A stretch of DNA of 64,000 nucleotides, taken from positions 1-64,000 of the forward strand of contig NZ_AXWV01000019.1 of assembly GCF_000482845.1 (NCBI RefSeq). Reading direction: 5' to 3'. The notes under the pieces are model-generated. The model had not been told where the DNA came from, did not search any database, and saw nothing but the letters and a program-made list of their open reading frames with translations. Below, piece after piece: positions 9,126 through 19,156 of this stretch. Within the stretch, counting starts at the first letter, position 1. Each line of letters opens with the position of its first letter. Source of the stretch: Anaerobiospirillum succiniciproducens DSM 6400. Lineage in GTDB: Bacteria; Pseudomonadota; Gammaproteobacteria; Enterobacterales; Succinivibrionaceae. Position numbers and translations under genes: made by a program.

Positions 9126-9872
9126 CTAATCACCATTGAGGTTGCCAGTGTAAACACCGATACGACGCTTGAGCATAAGGGTGTTCTCAGAGCTGGCGAT
9201 AGATACGAGACCTTCTAAGGTCATGTACTTATACAGGGCGATTTCAGCATTTAAGGTACGAATACGGTTAGCAGCTGGAATCAAGAATACGTTAGCACCT
9301 GCCACACCGTAAATGGTTGCAACGAATGCCACAGCAATGGAAGGACCTAACAGGTCAGGACGGTCTAACAGGGACATAGCGTGAATCAGACCCATAACCG
9401 CACCAATAATACCCATACATGGGAAGTAACCACCTAAGGACTCATAGAACTTAGCGTTTGGCTCAAGCTTCTGCTGCTCAAGCTCAATTGCGTTCTCAAG
9501 CAGAGCATAAAGAGCATCTTTATCTACACCGTCCACAATCATCTGAATGCCAGTGCGGGTAAAGTCGTCATTAGCGGAAGCTACGGAGTTTTCCAAAGCC
9601 AGAGGACCCTGCTGACGAGCAATGGTGGACATACCAGCAAGCAGTTCACCTTGGGACTGGAAGTTTAAGCGTGGAGGTGAAATGAGCCATAAGAAGTGCT
9701 TGAAAGCGGTGAGAATTTCTTTTGGAGAGAACTGCACGAAACCGGCACCAAGACCAGCACCGCACACGATCAGGAATGCTGGGGCATTCAACAGCGCTGA
9801 AGGGTGAGTACCTTCAATCAGCATGGTCGCAATCATACAGGCGATTGCGATAACAAGACCAAAAACGTTCAT
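9126..9872 (-). CDS. motA: Flagellar motor stator protein MotA (MotC-like position)
   Basis: Membrane ion-channel partner of MotB. The 248-residue protein shows four hydrophobic segments (about 1-20, 27-47, 145-170, 178-205). The cytoplasmic loop lies between segments 2 and 3, and the conserved Pro in GYFPCMGIIGAVMGLIHAM and the PSIAVAFVATIYGVAGAN segment line the channel. I start at the ATG at 9872 (MNVFGLVIAI), which aligns with relatives; an in-frame GTG at 9884 is the alternative, and neither has a good Shine-Dalgarno. motA and motB are usually overlapping or nearly so, but here 270 bp separates them. A 1.2 kb repeat-bearing spacer separates motA from cheB. Confidence 0.93.
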   Translation of the reverse strand: MNVFGLVIAIACMIATMLIEGTHPSALLNAPAFLIVCGAGLGAGFVQFSPKEILTAFKHFLWLISPPRLNFQSQGELLAGMSTIARQQGPLALENSVASANDDFTRTGIQMIVDGVDKDALYALLENAIELEQQKLEPNAKFYESLGGYFPCMGIIGAVMGLIHAMSLLDRPDLLGPSIAVAFVATIYGVAGANVFLIPAANRIRTLNAEIALYKYMTLEGLVSIASSENTLMLKRRIGVYTGNLNGD

Positions 9873-10269
9873 ACTTATATACACAGAACCAAGTTATAGG
9901 CCTATAGCTATATAAGCTTTCTTAAAGAGAAGCATAAAAACATGCCACCTTGAAGAACTCTCAATAAGCTAAAGAGCACATCAGTTTCTTAAGTTTTACT
10001 TAAGCAACTTTGAACCTAGTTCCTGGTGTCTCCTTAGTCAACCTAACTAAATGACTTGAAAAAACTGGCCTAAGATCCTGCATACGATAGCAAGAGCGCT
10101 CCGTATACCGCCACTAAAGCCATGTCACTGCTGTGACTTTTGTGTCCTTAGACACGTATGCAGAGCATTCCCTCTGCAATTCTGCTCACGACAACCTTAG
10201 ATCATACTTAGAGCAACTTAGGACTACTCTATAGAGTGGTTGTCATTACAAGGCATCATTTGATGCTTT

Positions 10270-10348
10270 GCAATTGTTTTTAACGAGACTCATAAGTTAA
10301 AGGCAATGCATGCTTAAACTTTTTCTAAGCATCGTTAAAAACAATCGC
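10270..10348. repeat. Long inverted repeat upstream of motA
   Basis: TTGTTTTTAACG (10274-10285) and CGTTAAAAACAA (10333-10344) are perfect 12-bp arms, extending to 16 bp with one mismatch. The 47-bp loop includes GCATGC. No transposase lies between or beside the arms. Confidence 0.6.
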
Positions 10349-10822
10349 AACTACGCCTAATTATGCATGCTATTTAGTCGCATGCAAAAGTAAACAGTTC
10401 AAGTTTGAGTCTAAGACCACAAAGATCCTGACTACAATACTTTAGTACATAGACATAAAGTTCTCATGTACTATGAAACAAGGTTGTGATGAACACGAGA
10501 TTATTGCACTGCAAATCAGCAAAGATCATGTGATTTGATGGCCTCAAGGCCCAAATACATTAGTGCTTGTGCATTTATGCTAGCTTTATGCCAATAGATG
10601 AGCCAAAAAACCGCCAGATCTCAGTACTGACGGGCTTTATAAAAAAAACTAGTTACAATCAAAGCTGTAAGTACCCTAATATTTTTCATCTTTATTGGCC
10701 ACAATGCACCATATTAACTCGCAAAAAGCTCAAGGACCTACGTCTCTAGCATCCTAACTCTTGCCATAGTCAAAACTACAACTACTAAAAAAACAACCAC
10801 GGTCCAAGCATTTAGCCGTGGC

Positions 10823-10966
10823 CTTGCTGCCGCAAATTAAAGGTGATGTGGGCGTTTACTTGCTGCTGCAAATTAAAGGTGATGTGGGCGTGACCTTGCT
10901 GCTGCAAAGCAAAGATTATGTGGGCGTGACCTTGCTGCTGCAAAGTAAAGATGATGTGGCCATTAA
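10823..10966. repeat. 36-bp tandem repeat, 4 copies
   Basis: Direct copies beginning CTTGCTGC at 10823, 10859, 10895 and 10931, diverging slightly from one to the next. There are no spacers, so it is not a CRISPR array. One frame across it is open for 67 codons, but with no ribosome site and no resemblance to a known protein. Confidence 0.85.
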
Positions 10967-10976
10967 AAGCAAAAAA

Positions 10977-11012
10977 GCTCCGCATCTTAATTTAGATGTG
11001 GAGCTTTTTTTA
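10977..11012 (-). terminator. Terminator of cheB (bidirectional)
   Basis: AAAAGCTCCGCATCT/AGATGTGGAGCTTTT forms a long stem with one wobble, with A-run before and T-run after. It can therefore terminate in both directions; it sits 43 bp past the cheB stop. Confidence 0.88.
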
Positions 11013-11054
11013 TCAAGTTAAGCTTTTGATATTAGCTTTACTTTTGATATTAGC

Positions 11055-12407
11055 TTACTTACGCATCTCTTGAATGATGCAGTCAGCAAACTTATCTAAA
11101 GGTAAGATCTGATCTGCTAAACCTGCATTAACAACAGCCTGTGGCATGCCGTAAACAACGCAAGTATCCTCATTCTGAGCCCAAACTACAGAGCCCTTAG
11201 AACGTAACATGCGGCAGCCTTCGCAACCATCTGAGCCCATGCCAGTTAAGATCATGGAAAGAACAGAACCGCCATAGATATTGGCAATAGAGGCAAAAGT
11301 TACGTCAACGCAAGGGTGGTAAACCACACGAGGATCAGCTGGAAGAACACGGGTACGAACACGACCTGCAGCCTTCTCAAGGAGCATCTGACGACCACCA
11401 GGAGCAATATAAACATGTCCTGGCTCTAATACCATGCCATCAGCTGCCTCTAATACTTCGTTCTGGCTTAAGCCATTTAAACGCTGCGCAAAGGTAGTGG
11501 TGAATGATGCTGGCATGTGCTGCACGATAACAACAGGTACGTTCATACGTGGCAGCTTAGGAATAATGTTCTGCAGAGCAATTGGTCCGCCAGTTGATGA
11601 GCCGATCGCAATAAGATCGTGAGACTTACCAGATACTTTAAATGCAGTTGAAACGCCCTTAGCGTTACCAAAAGTAAACTGCATAGCTGCAGCAGGACGA
11701 CCTTGGTTTACACTACCTAATGAGTTGTAAATCTTATCGAAGTCCTGACGTATAGTACCAGTCATTGGTGCAGTAGCAGCACCTGCTGTAGCGGCTGTGC
11801 TCTCAGTCGGACGTACAGTGCTAGTAGTACGGCTTAAAGTAGAGCTAGTAGCAGTAGTACGGCCAAGTGGGCTAGTGCTTGAAGTTACAGTGGTTGTACG
11901 TGAAGTTGCTAAAGTAGAGGTACGAGCGCCAAGTGTAGAAGTAGCTGGAGTTGAAGTTGCAGCTGGGCGTGAGCTTAAAGCGCTTGGACGTGCAGGTGTT
12001 CTACGAATGTGTGAACGAGCAACAGCCTTAATTGAAGAACGTAACTCATTTAAGGCTTCCTCACGCTTGTGAGCAATATCCTCAAAGTTCTTTGGCATGA
12101 AGTCGACGGCACCGGCTTCAAGTGCCTTAAAGGTTGAGTTGGCACCTTCAAAAGTTAAGGAGGAGAACATTAAGATCGGAGTAGGACACTTGCTCATGAT
12201 CTCCTGAACAGCAGTAATACCGTCCATGACAGGCATTTCCACGTCCATAGTAATCACGTCAGGCTTTAAAGACATAGTCTTTTCTACGCCTTCTTTACCA
12301 TCCTTAGCCTCACCAACAACCTCTAGGCTAGGATCGCCGGAGATGATCTCAGTAAGTCTCTTTCTAAAGAAGGTAGAGTCGTCTACTATGAGTACCTTAG
12401 TTGCCAT
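11055..12407 (-). CDS. cheB: Chemotaxis response regulator protein-glutamate methylesterase CheB
   Basis: CheB removes methyl groups (and deamidates Gln) on receptors when phosphorylated by CheA, giving adaptation. The 450-residue product has a receiver domain at 1-120 (VDD at 8-10, phosphoacceptor Asp55 in TMDVEMPVMDG) and a C-terminal methylesterase domain at about 255-450. The catalytic Ser is in IGSSTGGP, the His in VQHMP and the Asp in GMGSDG. The linker (about 130-245) is expanded and rich in Thr, Ser, Ala and Arg, roughly 100 residues longer than usual. AAGAGG lies 5 bases before the ATG. It is flanked by spacers of 1.8 kb (to cheA) and 1.2 kb (to motA), so it is probably transcribed alone. 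No cheR is present in the window. Confidence 0.96.
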   Translation of the reverse strand: MATKVLIVDDSTFFRKRLTEIISGDPSLEVVGEAKDGKEGVEKTMSLKPDVITMDVEMPVMDGITAVQEIMSKCPTPILMFSSLTFEGANSTFKALEAGAVDFMPKNFEDIAHKREEALNELRSSIKAVARSHIRRTPARPSALSSRPAATSTPATSTLGARTSTLATSRTTTVTSSTSPLGRTTATSSTLSRTTSTVRPTESTAATAGAATAPMTGTIRQDFDKIYNSLGSVNQGRPAAAMQFTFGNAKGVSTAFKVSGKSHDLIAIGSSTGGPIALQNIIPKLPRMNVPVVIVQHMPASFTTTFAQRLNGLSQNEVLEAADGMVLEPGHVYIAPGGRQMLLEKAAGRVRTRVLPADPRVVYHPCVDVTFASIANIYGGSVLSMILTGMGSDGCEGCRMLRSKGSVVWAQNEDTCVVYGMPQAVVNAGLADQILPLDKFADCIIQEMRK

Positions 12408-12932
12408 AAGAACCTCTTACGTTTGTTCTTCCGTACTCGTTTGTATGGCATTGTACGGAAGCCTCTCAATCTGTTCACTCAGTCGCGTAACCTATCTTGT
12501 TTCGGCTACTTGACAGTCTGACTCGTCTCAAACACTAACTTGGCAACTTGTCTTAAATATGACAAGTACTTGAATGCTTGCCTTTTCGTTACGTTGTTTG
12601 TGACTACAGCAAGATCATTACACTTGAAACAAAAGTCAAGCTAAGTATTGCTGTAAGCAATCTATTGGATAATCCTAAGTCACACCATTATTCATCTATG
12701 AGCTCTAGTGAAAATTACCAGCATAAGCTCTTAAGTTAATTATATTAATGCACCTTTTATCAAAGATCACTTGGAAAAGCAGGTACATTGAGCTTTTTAC
12801 TTAAGTAGACAAAATCACTTAATGACTTTTAAAGCCTAGCTTCGATTTTATCTTATACATACTGGCAAAAGCTTGGCATGCACAATGGAGTCAATGACTT
12901 TTCATTTTACGACAACAGGAGGTAAAACCCTT

Positions 12933-12980
12933 ATGTTTGCGCCGAAAATGCTGACAAATGCACACTTTACAACCAATTAA
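12933..12980 (+). other. Possible 15-codon small ORF with strong ribosome site
   Basis: AGGAGG at 12917-12922 lies 10 bases before an ATG opening MFAPKMLTNAHFTTN and a TAA stop. There is no gene downstream on this strand for a leader peptide to control. It could be chance; listed because the Shine-Dalgarno is perfect within an otherwise empty 1.8 kb. Confidence 0.15.
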
Positions 12981-13963
12981 TTTGAATCGCAATGCTAGTT
13001 GTAACTCAATAGCGCATCATAGCTTACAGAATAACTATGCTGTGTGCGCAAACCTCGATACCGCCATGTTACTAAAAACCTTAGTGCACTCAATGTAAGG
13101 CTTATAAGTACTGCTTTAATAAAGCTACTAACATAGCAACACGCTTAAAGCACTAAGAATAATTAAGCTCGCTTACAAGTCGCTTAAAGGCTTATTCTGG
13201 CGATCTTGTATCAGTGGAGCGGTATGTTTAGCTTGAGCCTATAAGTACAAAACGGTAGCACGATTAGGTATTTGAATCTTGCTTACTTATAAGCTTTTTC
13301 TTAGGCCTAATTAATGAGCATTTAGTCAGTGACTATAACTCTTTTATGATTGTGACTAACTAGGCAAGTAAACAATGTACCTTATTACACTTATTCGCTT
13401 ACAAGGCGGCTAGATAGTGGCATTTGCATGTGTATCCTAGATACTACGAAAGCGTAGTTTATCCCCCAAAGTGTAAACAAAGCAATAGATAAGTTAACAC
13501 TTATGTACTTGCCTTTTTAAAGTGCATGCCACTCTCAAGACAACAAGATTCCCACTGAGAACGCAATGTAAACTTAACCACTTGCGAGGCTCTTATTTAA
13601 AAGTCGATAAATAAGCTATATGTAAGCACAGAGTTGTTAAAAATTAGGAAACTACTCTCTAAGTTTTGTTCAATATAGCCAAAGTTATAAACATTAAAAT
13701 TTGCAAAAGTTGCAACTTTCTATCAATTCTTGTGAAAACTCAAAACTAACATAACTTTCGTAAACTGCACCAATGCGAATATAGTCTTGTATTACAGTAT
13801 CTTTAGCTGCTCTCATGACTAGCCCCATGAGTCATTAAGCTTAGTACTAAGATCATTCATCAATAATGGATCTAGAGCTTGCGATGTGCAAAGAGCTTGA
13901 GTTTTTTGGGAGAAGAAAGAGTCTAAGAGTTGGCGGGAATAAAAATTGAGGTATGAAAAAAAC

Positions 13964-13996
13964 AAAAGAGAGGAAGTCTATGACCACCTCTCTTTT
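13964..13996 (-). terminator. Terminator of the cheY-cheZ-cheA operon
   Basis: AAAAGAGAGG/CCTCTCTTTT 10-bp stem, 13-nt loop, followed on the minus strand by TTTTGTTTTTTTC. It lies about 195 bp beyond the cheA stop. Confidence 0.85.
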
Positions 13997-14191
13997 AGGC
14001 ATGGCGTATTAGGCCATGCATTAATTGCAGTTAAGTCTGTTTTAAAGCACCTGTGACTAGCTGGTGATGTGCAAAGCTAGATCATAGCTTAGACAACTGA
14101 ATCCATGGCCATGTACAAGTACTTTTTAGGCTCAGCGCAATAACTAATTAGCTACTCTATGCATTTGTACTGCGCTGCACTTGTTAATTGA

Positions 14192-16198
14192 TTAGTAGCG
14201 ATTGCCGCCCTTACGAGCGTAGGCACGGATTAATCCAGGAATATCGAGGATTAATGCGATACCACCATCAGAGGTGATGGTTGCACCGGACATACCTGGG
14301 GTATGACGGAGCAAGCTATCTAAAGGCTTAATCACAACTTCTTCCTGACCAACTAACTCATCAACTACAAAGCCAACGAGGTTAGATGCAGGAACTTGAA
14401 CTAAGACGATGTGCGCCTTGCCCTTCAAGTATTCGTTGATAGAGCAGTTCTCGAACCACTGCTTTAAGAAGAACAGTGGAACTGCCTTATCACGAATAAT
14501 GACAGTGTTCTGGCCATCAACATTACGCATAGTAGAGAGATCAATGTAGAAGATCTCAGATACTGAGGTAAGAGGCAGAGCAAAGGTACGACCTGAGATC
14601 TGAACCATCAGGGTAGGTAAAATTGCTAAGGTTAATGGAACCTTAATTTCAATAGTAGTACCTACGCCGACTTCAGATATAACGCGTACAGATCCGTTGA
14701 GCTTGGAGATGTTGGTCTTAACAACGTCCATGCCCACACCACGACCTGAAATATCGGTAATCTCAGTGTTAGTTGAGAAACCTGGAGCGAAAATCAGGTT
14801 GTAGGCTTCTTCATCAGAAATCCTAGCAGCAGCTTCCTCATCAAGCACGCCCTTGCGAACAGCAACTTGACGTAACTTGTTAGGATCCATACCTGCACCG
14901 TCGTCAATAATACGGAGCAGAATGTGATCACCTTGCTGAGCAGCTGACAGAGTAACAGTACCAGTTGCAGGCTTGCCAAAGGCAGTACGCTCTGATGGTA
15001 ACTCAATACCGTGGTCACAGCAGTTACGAACCATGTGAATCATTGGATCAGCCAATGCATCAACGAGGTTCTTATCAAGCTCGGTGTCTTCACCAGCCAT
15101 CTCGAGGTTAATCTGCTTATTGAGCTTACGTGCAAGGTCACGAACTAAGCGAGGGAAGCGACCAAATACCTTCTTGATTGGCTGCAGACGGGTCTTCATT
15201 ACAGAGCCCTGTAAGTCTGCGGTTACCACATCAAGGTTAGCTATTACCTTGTTCATCTCCTGATCGGAACGATGTGCGGCAATAGAAACAAGACGGTTAC
15301 GAACAAGTACGAGCTCACCTACCATGTTCATGATGTCATCGAGAACCTTGCTATCAACACGCATGGTGGTCTCAACATCAGGAGCGGCGGCAGCTTGAGT
15401 CTTTTGTACTGGTGGCTTAGCTGCAGCAATAGCAGCAGCGCCCTTAACTGGAGCCTTCTTTTGCTCAACTACCTTAGCAGCGGCTGGAGCTGGAGCTGGA
15501 GCAGGAGCTGCAGCAGGCTTTGCTACAGGAGCTGGGGCAGGAGCTGCCTTATCTGAGTCATGACCTGCATCGTGCAGCATCTTGTCAAACTCAGCATCAG
15601 TAGCATCAACTGACTTATTGTTTTGCTCATCGTTCTCTGCACCAGGAGCATGACCCTTACCATGAAGCTGATCAAGCAGAGCCTCGAACTCATCTTCAGT
15701 GATGTCATCAACACTGCGATTTTCATCAGCAGGTGCTGGCTCTGGCTCTGGCTCTGGCTCAGGTTCTGGCTCTGGCTCAGGTTCTGGAGCTGCCGCAGCA
15801 GCAGCATCACCACCTACGCTCTTACCATCAGCAATATCATGCAGACGGGTAATGAGCTCAGCAGGAACTGGATCTAAAGGCTCTCGATTCTGCACAGCAG
15901 TGAACAGACGAGTAATCTCGTCATAAGCCTGTAAAACCGCATCCATGGAGGCTGCATTTAAGGTGATCTTACCGTTACGCAGCATGTCGAATACGTTCTC
16001 AGCTGCGTGACAGATATCAACGAGTTCGTTTAATCCAAGGAAGCCTGCACCGCCTTTCACGGTATGGAAGCCGCGGAAGATGGAGTTCAGCAAATCCTTG
16101 TCGTCAGGGGCTTTCTCAATTTGGACCAGCTGTTCATCGAGTTGCTCGATAATTTCGCCAGCCTCAACCAAGAAGTCCTGCAAAATCTCCTCATCCAT
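14192..16198 (-). CDS. cheA: Chemotaxis histidine kinase CheA
   Basis: CheA autophosphorylates and passes phosphate to CheY and CheB. Domains of the 668-residue product are: P1 Hpt at 1-110 with His45 in GFHTVKGGAGF; a linker at about 130-275; the dimerisation segment starting MRVDSKVLDDIMNMVGELVL at about 280; the ATPase domain with N-box HMVRNCCDHGIE, IDDGAGMDP and GRGVGMDVVK; and a C-terminal CheW-like P5 domain. A globular P2 CheY-binding domain is not obvious. The linker instead holds an (EP)n run, Pro/Ala-rich tracts and two short acidic motifs (ITEDEFEALLDQLHG and DATDAEFDKMLHD). AGGAG precedes the ATG by 8 bases. The gap to cheZ is 9 bp, or 15-30 bp typical within operons counting cheY. 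Confidence 0.97.
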   Translation of the reverse strand: MDEEILQDFLVEAGEIIEQLDEQLVQIEKAPDDKDLLNSIFRGFHTVKGGAGFLGLNELVDICHAAENVFDMLRNGKITLNAASMDAVLQAYDEITRLFTAVQNREPLDPVPAELITRLHDIADGKSVGGDAAAAAAPEPEPEPEPEPEPEPEPAPADENRSVDDITEDEFEALLDQLHGKGHAPGAENDEQNNKSVDATDAEFDKMLHDAGHDSDKAAPAPAPVAKPAAAPAPAPAPAAAKVVEQKKAPVKGAAAIAAAKPPVQKTQAAAAPDVETTMRVDSKVLDDIMNMVGELVLVRNRLVSIAAHRSDQEMNKVIANLDVVTADLQGSVMKTRLQPIKKVFGRFPRLVRDLARKLNKQINLEMAGEDTELDKNLVDALADPMIHMVRNCCDHGIELPSERTAFGKPATGTVTLSAAQQGDHILLRIIDDGAGMDPNKLRQVAVRKGVLDEEAAARISDEEAYNLIFAPGFSTNTEITDISGRGVGMDVVKTNISKLNGSVRVISEVGVGTTIEIKVPLTLAILPTLMVQISGRTFALPLTSVSEIFYIDLSTMRNVDGQNTVIIRDKAVPLFFLKQWFENCSINEYLKGKAHIVLVQVPASNLVGFVVDELVGQEEVVIKPLDSLLRHTPGMSGATITSDGGIALILDIPGLIRAYARKGGNRY

Positions 16199-16207
16199 GT
16201 CGCACTC

Positions 16208-16978
16208 CTAAAAGCCGAGACTTGCAAGTAAGTCATCCACTTCGTCTTGTGAAGCGGCGGCTGTGTTGTCTTCGATTTGGCTATCTAGAGCAGGGCCCTG
16301 AGCCTCAATTGCTTTCTGCTTGATGCGTTCCTGATCGGCCTCAGGAGTGTACTGACCGAAGAAACGTAAGAACTCAACGAGCTTACCCTCAACCTCAGTA
16401 ACAAGTCCAATAACACGTTGGATCATCTGACCTGTTAAGTCTTGGAAATCCTGAGCCATCAGAATTTCGTTTAACTGATTAGAAAGATCTGAGGCATCTT
16501 CAGCTGTCTTCTTGAGCAGATCGTCAATTCGATGACATAAGAAAACGAATTCAAAACGATCGATACGACCGTTCATAAGATGCTTCCAAATAGGCATCAA
16601 GTCATCAATAGAGGACTTTAATGCATATGAAATTGGAGTACATCTATCAACTGCATCAAGAGTACGTGTAGCAGCCTTATCAGTTACAGAAATAATGTAA
16701 CGTAAACGTTCAGATGCATTTGGGATCTCCTCATCGGTGATCTCACGTAATCTTGGGTCGTAGGCAAACTTCTGAACTGCAGTATGCAGATCACGGGTTA
16801 AATAACCCACTTGCTGATAGAAGCTCTCCTCATGTTGCTGAGTAATAGCAATCAGCTTACGATCAGCTTCTTTTTGCATTCCTGCCTCGAGCAGCATGAC
16901 AAGCTCACGAGCGTCCTCTAAGGTGAGGATTGGCTTATCATTGTCGATCACAGGTGCTACATTCTCTATTTCGGACAT
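16208..16978 (-). CDS. cheZ: CheY-P phosphatase CheZ
   Basis: CheZ accelerates dephosphorylation of CheY-P. The product (256 residues) is largely helical and carries the active-site motif AQDFQDLTGQMIQRV around residues 175-190, where the DLTGQ Asp and Gln contact CheY. The C-terminal peptide QDEVDDLLASLGF is the CheY-tethering end. An in-frame GTG at 16990 extends the frame, but the ATG at 16978 (MSEIENV) has AGGTGGAG placed 6 bases upstream and is preferred. It lies between cheY and cheA with gaps of about 21 and 9 bp, so the three are co-transcribed. Confidence 0.95.
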   Translation of the reverse strand: MSEIENVAPVIDNDKPILTLEDARELVMLLEAGMQKEADRKLIAITQQHEESFYQQVGYLTRDLHTAVQKFAYDPRLREITDEEIPNASERLRYIISVTDKAATRTLDAVDRCTPISYALKSSIDDLMPIWKHLMNGRIDRFEFVFLCHRIDDLLKKTAEDASDLSNQLNEILMAQDFQDLTGQMIQRVIGLVTEVEGKLVEFLRFFGQYTPEADQERIKQKAIEAQGPALDSQIEDNTAAASQDEVDDLLASLGF

Positions 16979-16999
16979 GAGCCGCTCCACCTATTGTTG

Positions 17000-17395
17000 T
17001 TATTCACCACCACCATCGATACGCTCGAAGATCTTGTCGAGCTTACCTTTGAGGATGTCAGCGGTAAAAGGCTTAACGACATAGCCGTTAACGCCAGCCT
17101 GTGCTGCTGTAACAATCTGCTCACGCTTAGCTTCAGCGGTAACCATAAGCACAGGAATTGACTTTAGCTTTGGATTGGAGCGAATAGCCTTGAGAAGGTC
17201 AATGCCCTGCATAATAGGCATATTCCAGTCGGTGATTACGAATTCAAAATCGCCGCTCTCGAGCATTGGAAGAGCTGTTGCACCATCATCGGCTTCAAAA
17301 GTGTTGTTGTAGCCAAGATCGCGCAGCAGATTCTTAATAATGCGTCGCATTGTAGAAAAGTCATCAACGATCAAAATCTTGATATTTTTATCCAA
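17000..17395 (-). CDS. cheY: Chemotaxis response regulator CheY
   Basis: A single-domain receiver that binds the flagellar switch (FliM) when phosphorylated. The 131-residue product shows the acidic pair Asp11-Asp12, phosphoacceptor Asp56 in [13 protein letters not shown], the Thr of PVLMVTAEA and the Lys of GYVVKPF. The start codon is TTG at 17395, with a perfect AAGGAG 6 bases upstream; no closer ATG fits. It is the first gene of the cheY-cheZ-cheA operon. Confidence 0.97.
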   Translation of the reverse strand: MDKNIKILIVDDFSTMRRIIKNLLRDLGYNNTFEADDGATALPMLESGDFEFVITDWNMPIMQGIDLLKAIRSNPKLKSIPVLMVTAEAKREQIVTAAQAGVNGYVVKPFTADILKGKLDKIFERIDGGGE

Positions 17396-19156
17396 GATCT
17401 TCTCCTTAACTGCAAAAAGTCTCAGGCAATGAAAATATGAAAAGAAAAATAAAGCCTGATTTGACTAGGTGGAACATACCACCAGGCCACTTAGTGTGAC
17501 ACTTCATCTGCTTAGAATGTAGCCTAAGCCACATACTACAGATCGTATGTATTTTGACAACCATTGCAAAAGGAGTGCTAGCTATCTTTGTATGTAAGAC
17601 TCATAGCAAAGCTAGATCTAATCATCACCCTTACATCTGATTGAAAGATTGCTGCATGTTCTTAAGAGTGCCTACATTGCAAGACGAAGTTGCCTTTGCT
17701 TGCACACTCATAAGAACTAGCTAATGTTTAACTAGCCTACATCAATCAAGTGGCGGATTATATACACCGCACTCAAAATACAGTGAACTACTAAGCCCAA
17801 AGTAGTGACTTAGCTTAGTCACAAAGCTAAACGCATTGTAACAGGAATATTCACCTTCCCTTTTACGTAACAAGCTAAAAGCTTATTACAAGAAATCTGT
17901 CTTACCTTTAAAGCTTAATTAAGCTTATACGTAAGTTAGTTTATCAAACAGCTTACTTGCATAGTAGCTTTTGATATTGGCACTAATCATTTTGCCTTAA
18001 GCTATAGCTCAGATTAAACGCTTTGATATCGGAGCATAGATTATAGCCTTTTTTGAATGCAAAAGGACTCATGCAAGCAATCGCCTGTGAGTCAAATATG
18101 CCTCAGTGATTATACGCGTGCCTGATAAGAACTATGTAGTTGCTCGTCACAAAGTACAAACAACTTCCATGCTTTCTAGCACATACAAACAATATTAACG
18201 CCAAATGGCATTGCCTGCAAATAACCAAGCAGCTGTTTTGCCCATAGATAGCACATTTTTGATAGTTTCTTTTACACAATCAAAAACTTAGATGCCATGG
18301 ACAAACTTAAATTATTGAACATCGATTGGCAAATATATGTGATTGTACGCTGTAGCTAGTTCCATGCCCAAGTAAAACTTTACACTGCAAACTTAACAAT
18401 GCGGTTGTATGACGAGCTATACGGATACTGAGCAAAAAACTTGATTATTGCACTGACATCGCGCACAGATGACAAGCATGTATTTTCTCATCCTGAACGT
18501 TACTTGCTGCTCTTTAATAAAGTCGTAAGAATGACGATCAGATTATTAATGCTAGCAAACGTTGTAATTTGAGTGTGTTATACCACAACCAATGAACAAT
18601 AACTCATATCTATGCCACACAAAGCGCATAAGGTTAAAGCAAGATCAAAGCATTGTGTGCAATATCATAGTTATTTTATAGCTTATAACTACGCTATATT
18701 GCACTTAGTGCATATAACTTTATCCACAAAATTATCTTTTGCAGCATGTGCACAGATATGTAGAGATCATTTAAAAAGATCACGGCTTCAAAAATACTAC
18801 ACTAACTCCTTAAGATCACCACATGATAGATATTAGTTGTATCTACCATTTCTTAATATAAGCATGTTCATGCAAAGCTTACAAAGCGATTATAGTCAGC
18901 AATCAAGCCTAAATTAGAAGCACAAAGATCACTCCTTATTTAGCCTATCTGACATCAATATCATAGATCAAAGATCAAAGATCATAAGATCTTAGCTCGC
19001 CATAGACCTTGTTATTTGTATCTTGCAATACGCACTTACTATTGTTGTAGCAAAGCTGCTGCTTGTTAGAAGCTGTAGCCTCTACTGATTAAGCTGCAGT
19101 TGCTACTTAACTAGGCGTAGAGCAACTACAAATAATCAGATAAGTTTGGAGCTATC
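17396..19156. other. 1.8 kb spacer between fliA and cheY
   Basis: No supported gene. Short open frames (for example 18612-18836 on plus) lack a ribosome site and family resemblance. The cheY promoter is expected here; no site is clear enough to list. Confidence 0.5.

Larger units (their letters stand above)
9873..11054. other. Long spacer between cheB and motA with repeats and hairpins
   Basis: About 1.2 kb without a credible gene. From the motA side it holds a long inverted repeat (10270-10348), smaller hairpins (GTCAC-TGCT-GTGAC near 10123 and TGTGTC-CTTA-GACACG near 10140), a 36-bp tandem repeat (10823-10966) and the cheB terminator. Confidence 0.6.
12408..14191. other. 1.8 kb spacer between cheA and cheB
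   Basis: No supported gene in six frames. It contains the cheA terminator at 13964-13996 and, at 12917-12980, a perfect AGGAGG followed by a 15-codon open frame on the plus strand. The cheB promoter should be in the left part, but no clear match was found. Confidence 0.55.

Noticed and set aside
10270-10348. Inverted repeat as the ends of an insertion sequence
   Set aside because: Only 47 bp between the arms, no transposase and no target duplication visible.
10823-10966. Possible CRISPR array because of the 36-bp unit
   Set aside because: Units are directly adjacent with no spacers, and no cas genes are present.
10818-11021. 67-codon plus frame across the 36-bp repeats
   Set aside because: No Shine-Dalgarno; protein is the translated repeat and runs into the cheB terminator stem.
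18612-18836. 74-codon plus frame in the fliA-cheY spacer
   Set aside because: No ribosome site, no family resemblance, AT-rich composition like the rest of the spacer.
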